Assembly (NCBI GenBank): GCA_003694775.1
Contig: RFJV01000086.1
Span: forward strand, 1 to 5,734
Length of the DNA stretch: 5,734 bases
Direction of reading: 5' to 3'
Source of the DNA: Chloroflexota bacterium
Lineage (GTDB): Bacteria > Chloroflexota > Anaerolineae > 4572-78 > J111
A model generated the notes under the pieces. That model did no database searches. It saw only the letters and a list, made by a program, of their open reading frames with translations, and was not told the origin of the DNA. Shown here piece by piece: positions 5,668-5,734 of the stretch; the stretch's first letter is position 1; every line of letters starts with the position of its first letter. The position numbers and the translations under genes are program-made.

Positions 5668-5734
5668 TCAATGATTCAATTTTCAATAAGCCAACGGAGT
5701 CAATGATTCAATTTTCAATGAGCCAATGAGCCAA
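5668..5734. repeat. AT-rich tandem repeat upstream of trpE (32-bp period)
   Basis: A 27-base block at 5668-5694 recurs at 5700-5726 with one mismatch (TCAATAAGCC against TCAATGAGCC), a 32-bp period. A further piece, TGAGCCAA (5727-5734), continues to the window edge, so more copies may lie outside. Inside each block TCAAT recurs at short intervals (TCAATGAT, TCAATTTT, TCAAT), and the edge reads CAATGAGC twice in a row with period 8. The array occupies nearly all of the trpE upstream region visible here, where the promoter or leader would be expected. It is unrelated in sequence to the ACGTAAN arrays. Confidence 0.85.

Noticed and set aside
5674..5703. A trpE promoter read as TTGACT, 18 bases, TTGAAT on the minus strand.
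   Set aside because: The -35 match is good but the -10 is only four of six, and both elements are part of the tandem repeat. In AT-rich repeats such matches are expected by chance, so it was not listed as a feature.
2449..5706. A 1085-codon open frame on the plus strand antisense to trpE and trpGD.
   Set aside because: It mirrors two unmistakable enzymes in high-GC DNA, where antisense frames often lack stops. Its translation is rich in His, Gly, Gln and Val, with no recognisable domain, and it has no ribosome site.
5653..5734. A trp attenuator leader peptide or a Trp-codon-rich short ORF.
   Set aside because: The 82 bases have no start codon followed by clustered in-frame TGG codons, and no terminator hairpin. 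A leader further upstream cannot be excluded.

Overview
The window is most of a bacterial tryptophan biosynthesis operon read on the minus strand, so transcription runs from high to low coordinates. The order is trpE (anthranilate synthase large subunit), a fused trpGD (glutamine amidotransferase plus anthranilate phosphoribosyltransferase), trpC, trpF, a four-helix-bundle protein gene foreign to the pathway, and the first 43 codons of trpB, which leaves the window at base 1. trpA probably follows outside the window, but that is inference.

The high-GC trp genes are tightly packed. Gaps are 27 nt (trpE/trpGD), 8 nt (trpGD/trpC) and 4 nt (trpC/trpF). trpE, trpGD and trpB have strong Shine-Dalgarno sites, and the trpC and trpF sites sit at or in the end of the gene before them. 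Together the genes convert chorismate to indole-3-glycerol phosphate (trpE to trpC) and begin the tryptophan synthase beta subunit. Catalytic motifs of every enzyme look intact, and the TrpE feedback-site motifs (LLES, NPSPYM) are present.

The exception is bases 130-981, between trpF and trpB. It is visibly AT-richer and carries a complete gene of the S23 / 23S rRNA intervening-sequence four-helix-bundle family. Four short arrays of a 7-bp unit (ACGTAAN and close variants) surround it: one after its stop codon, two in opposite orientation before its start, and one that runs into the 3' end of trpF and supplies its stop codon. The arrays on either side of the gene form a 30-bp direct repeat with 28 matches. 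This looks like an acquired cassette inside an otherwise conserved operon. Just upstream of trpB lie two 12-bp palindromes of the form GGTCA-NN-TGAC(C/A), which may be an operator pair or an RNA hairpin.

Upstream of trpE, the last 67 bases are a different, AT-rich tandem repeat with a 32-bp period. No convincing promoter, attenuator or leader peptide is visible in the short stretch available.

The organism is a GC-rich bacterium. The trpE-GD-C-F-x-B order, the long form of the four-helix-bundle protein and the short-period intergenic repeats suggest an Anaerolineae-like Chloroflexota lineage, but this rests on general impression rather than a decisive marker.
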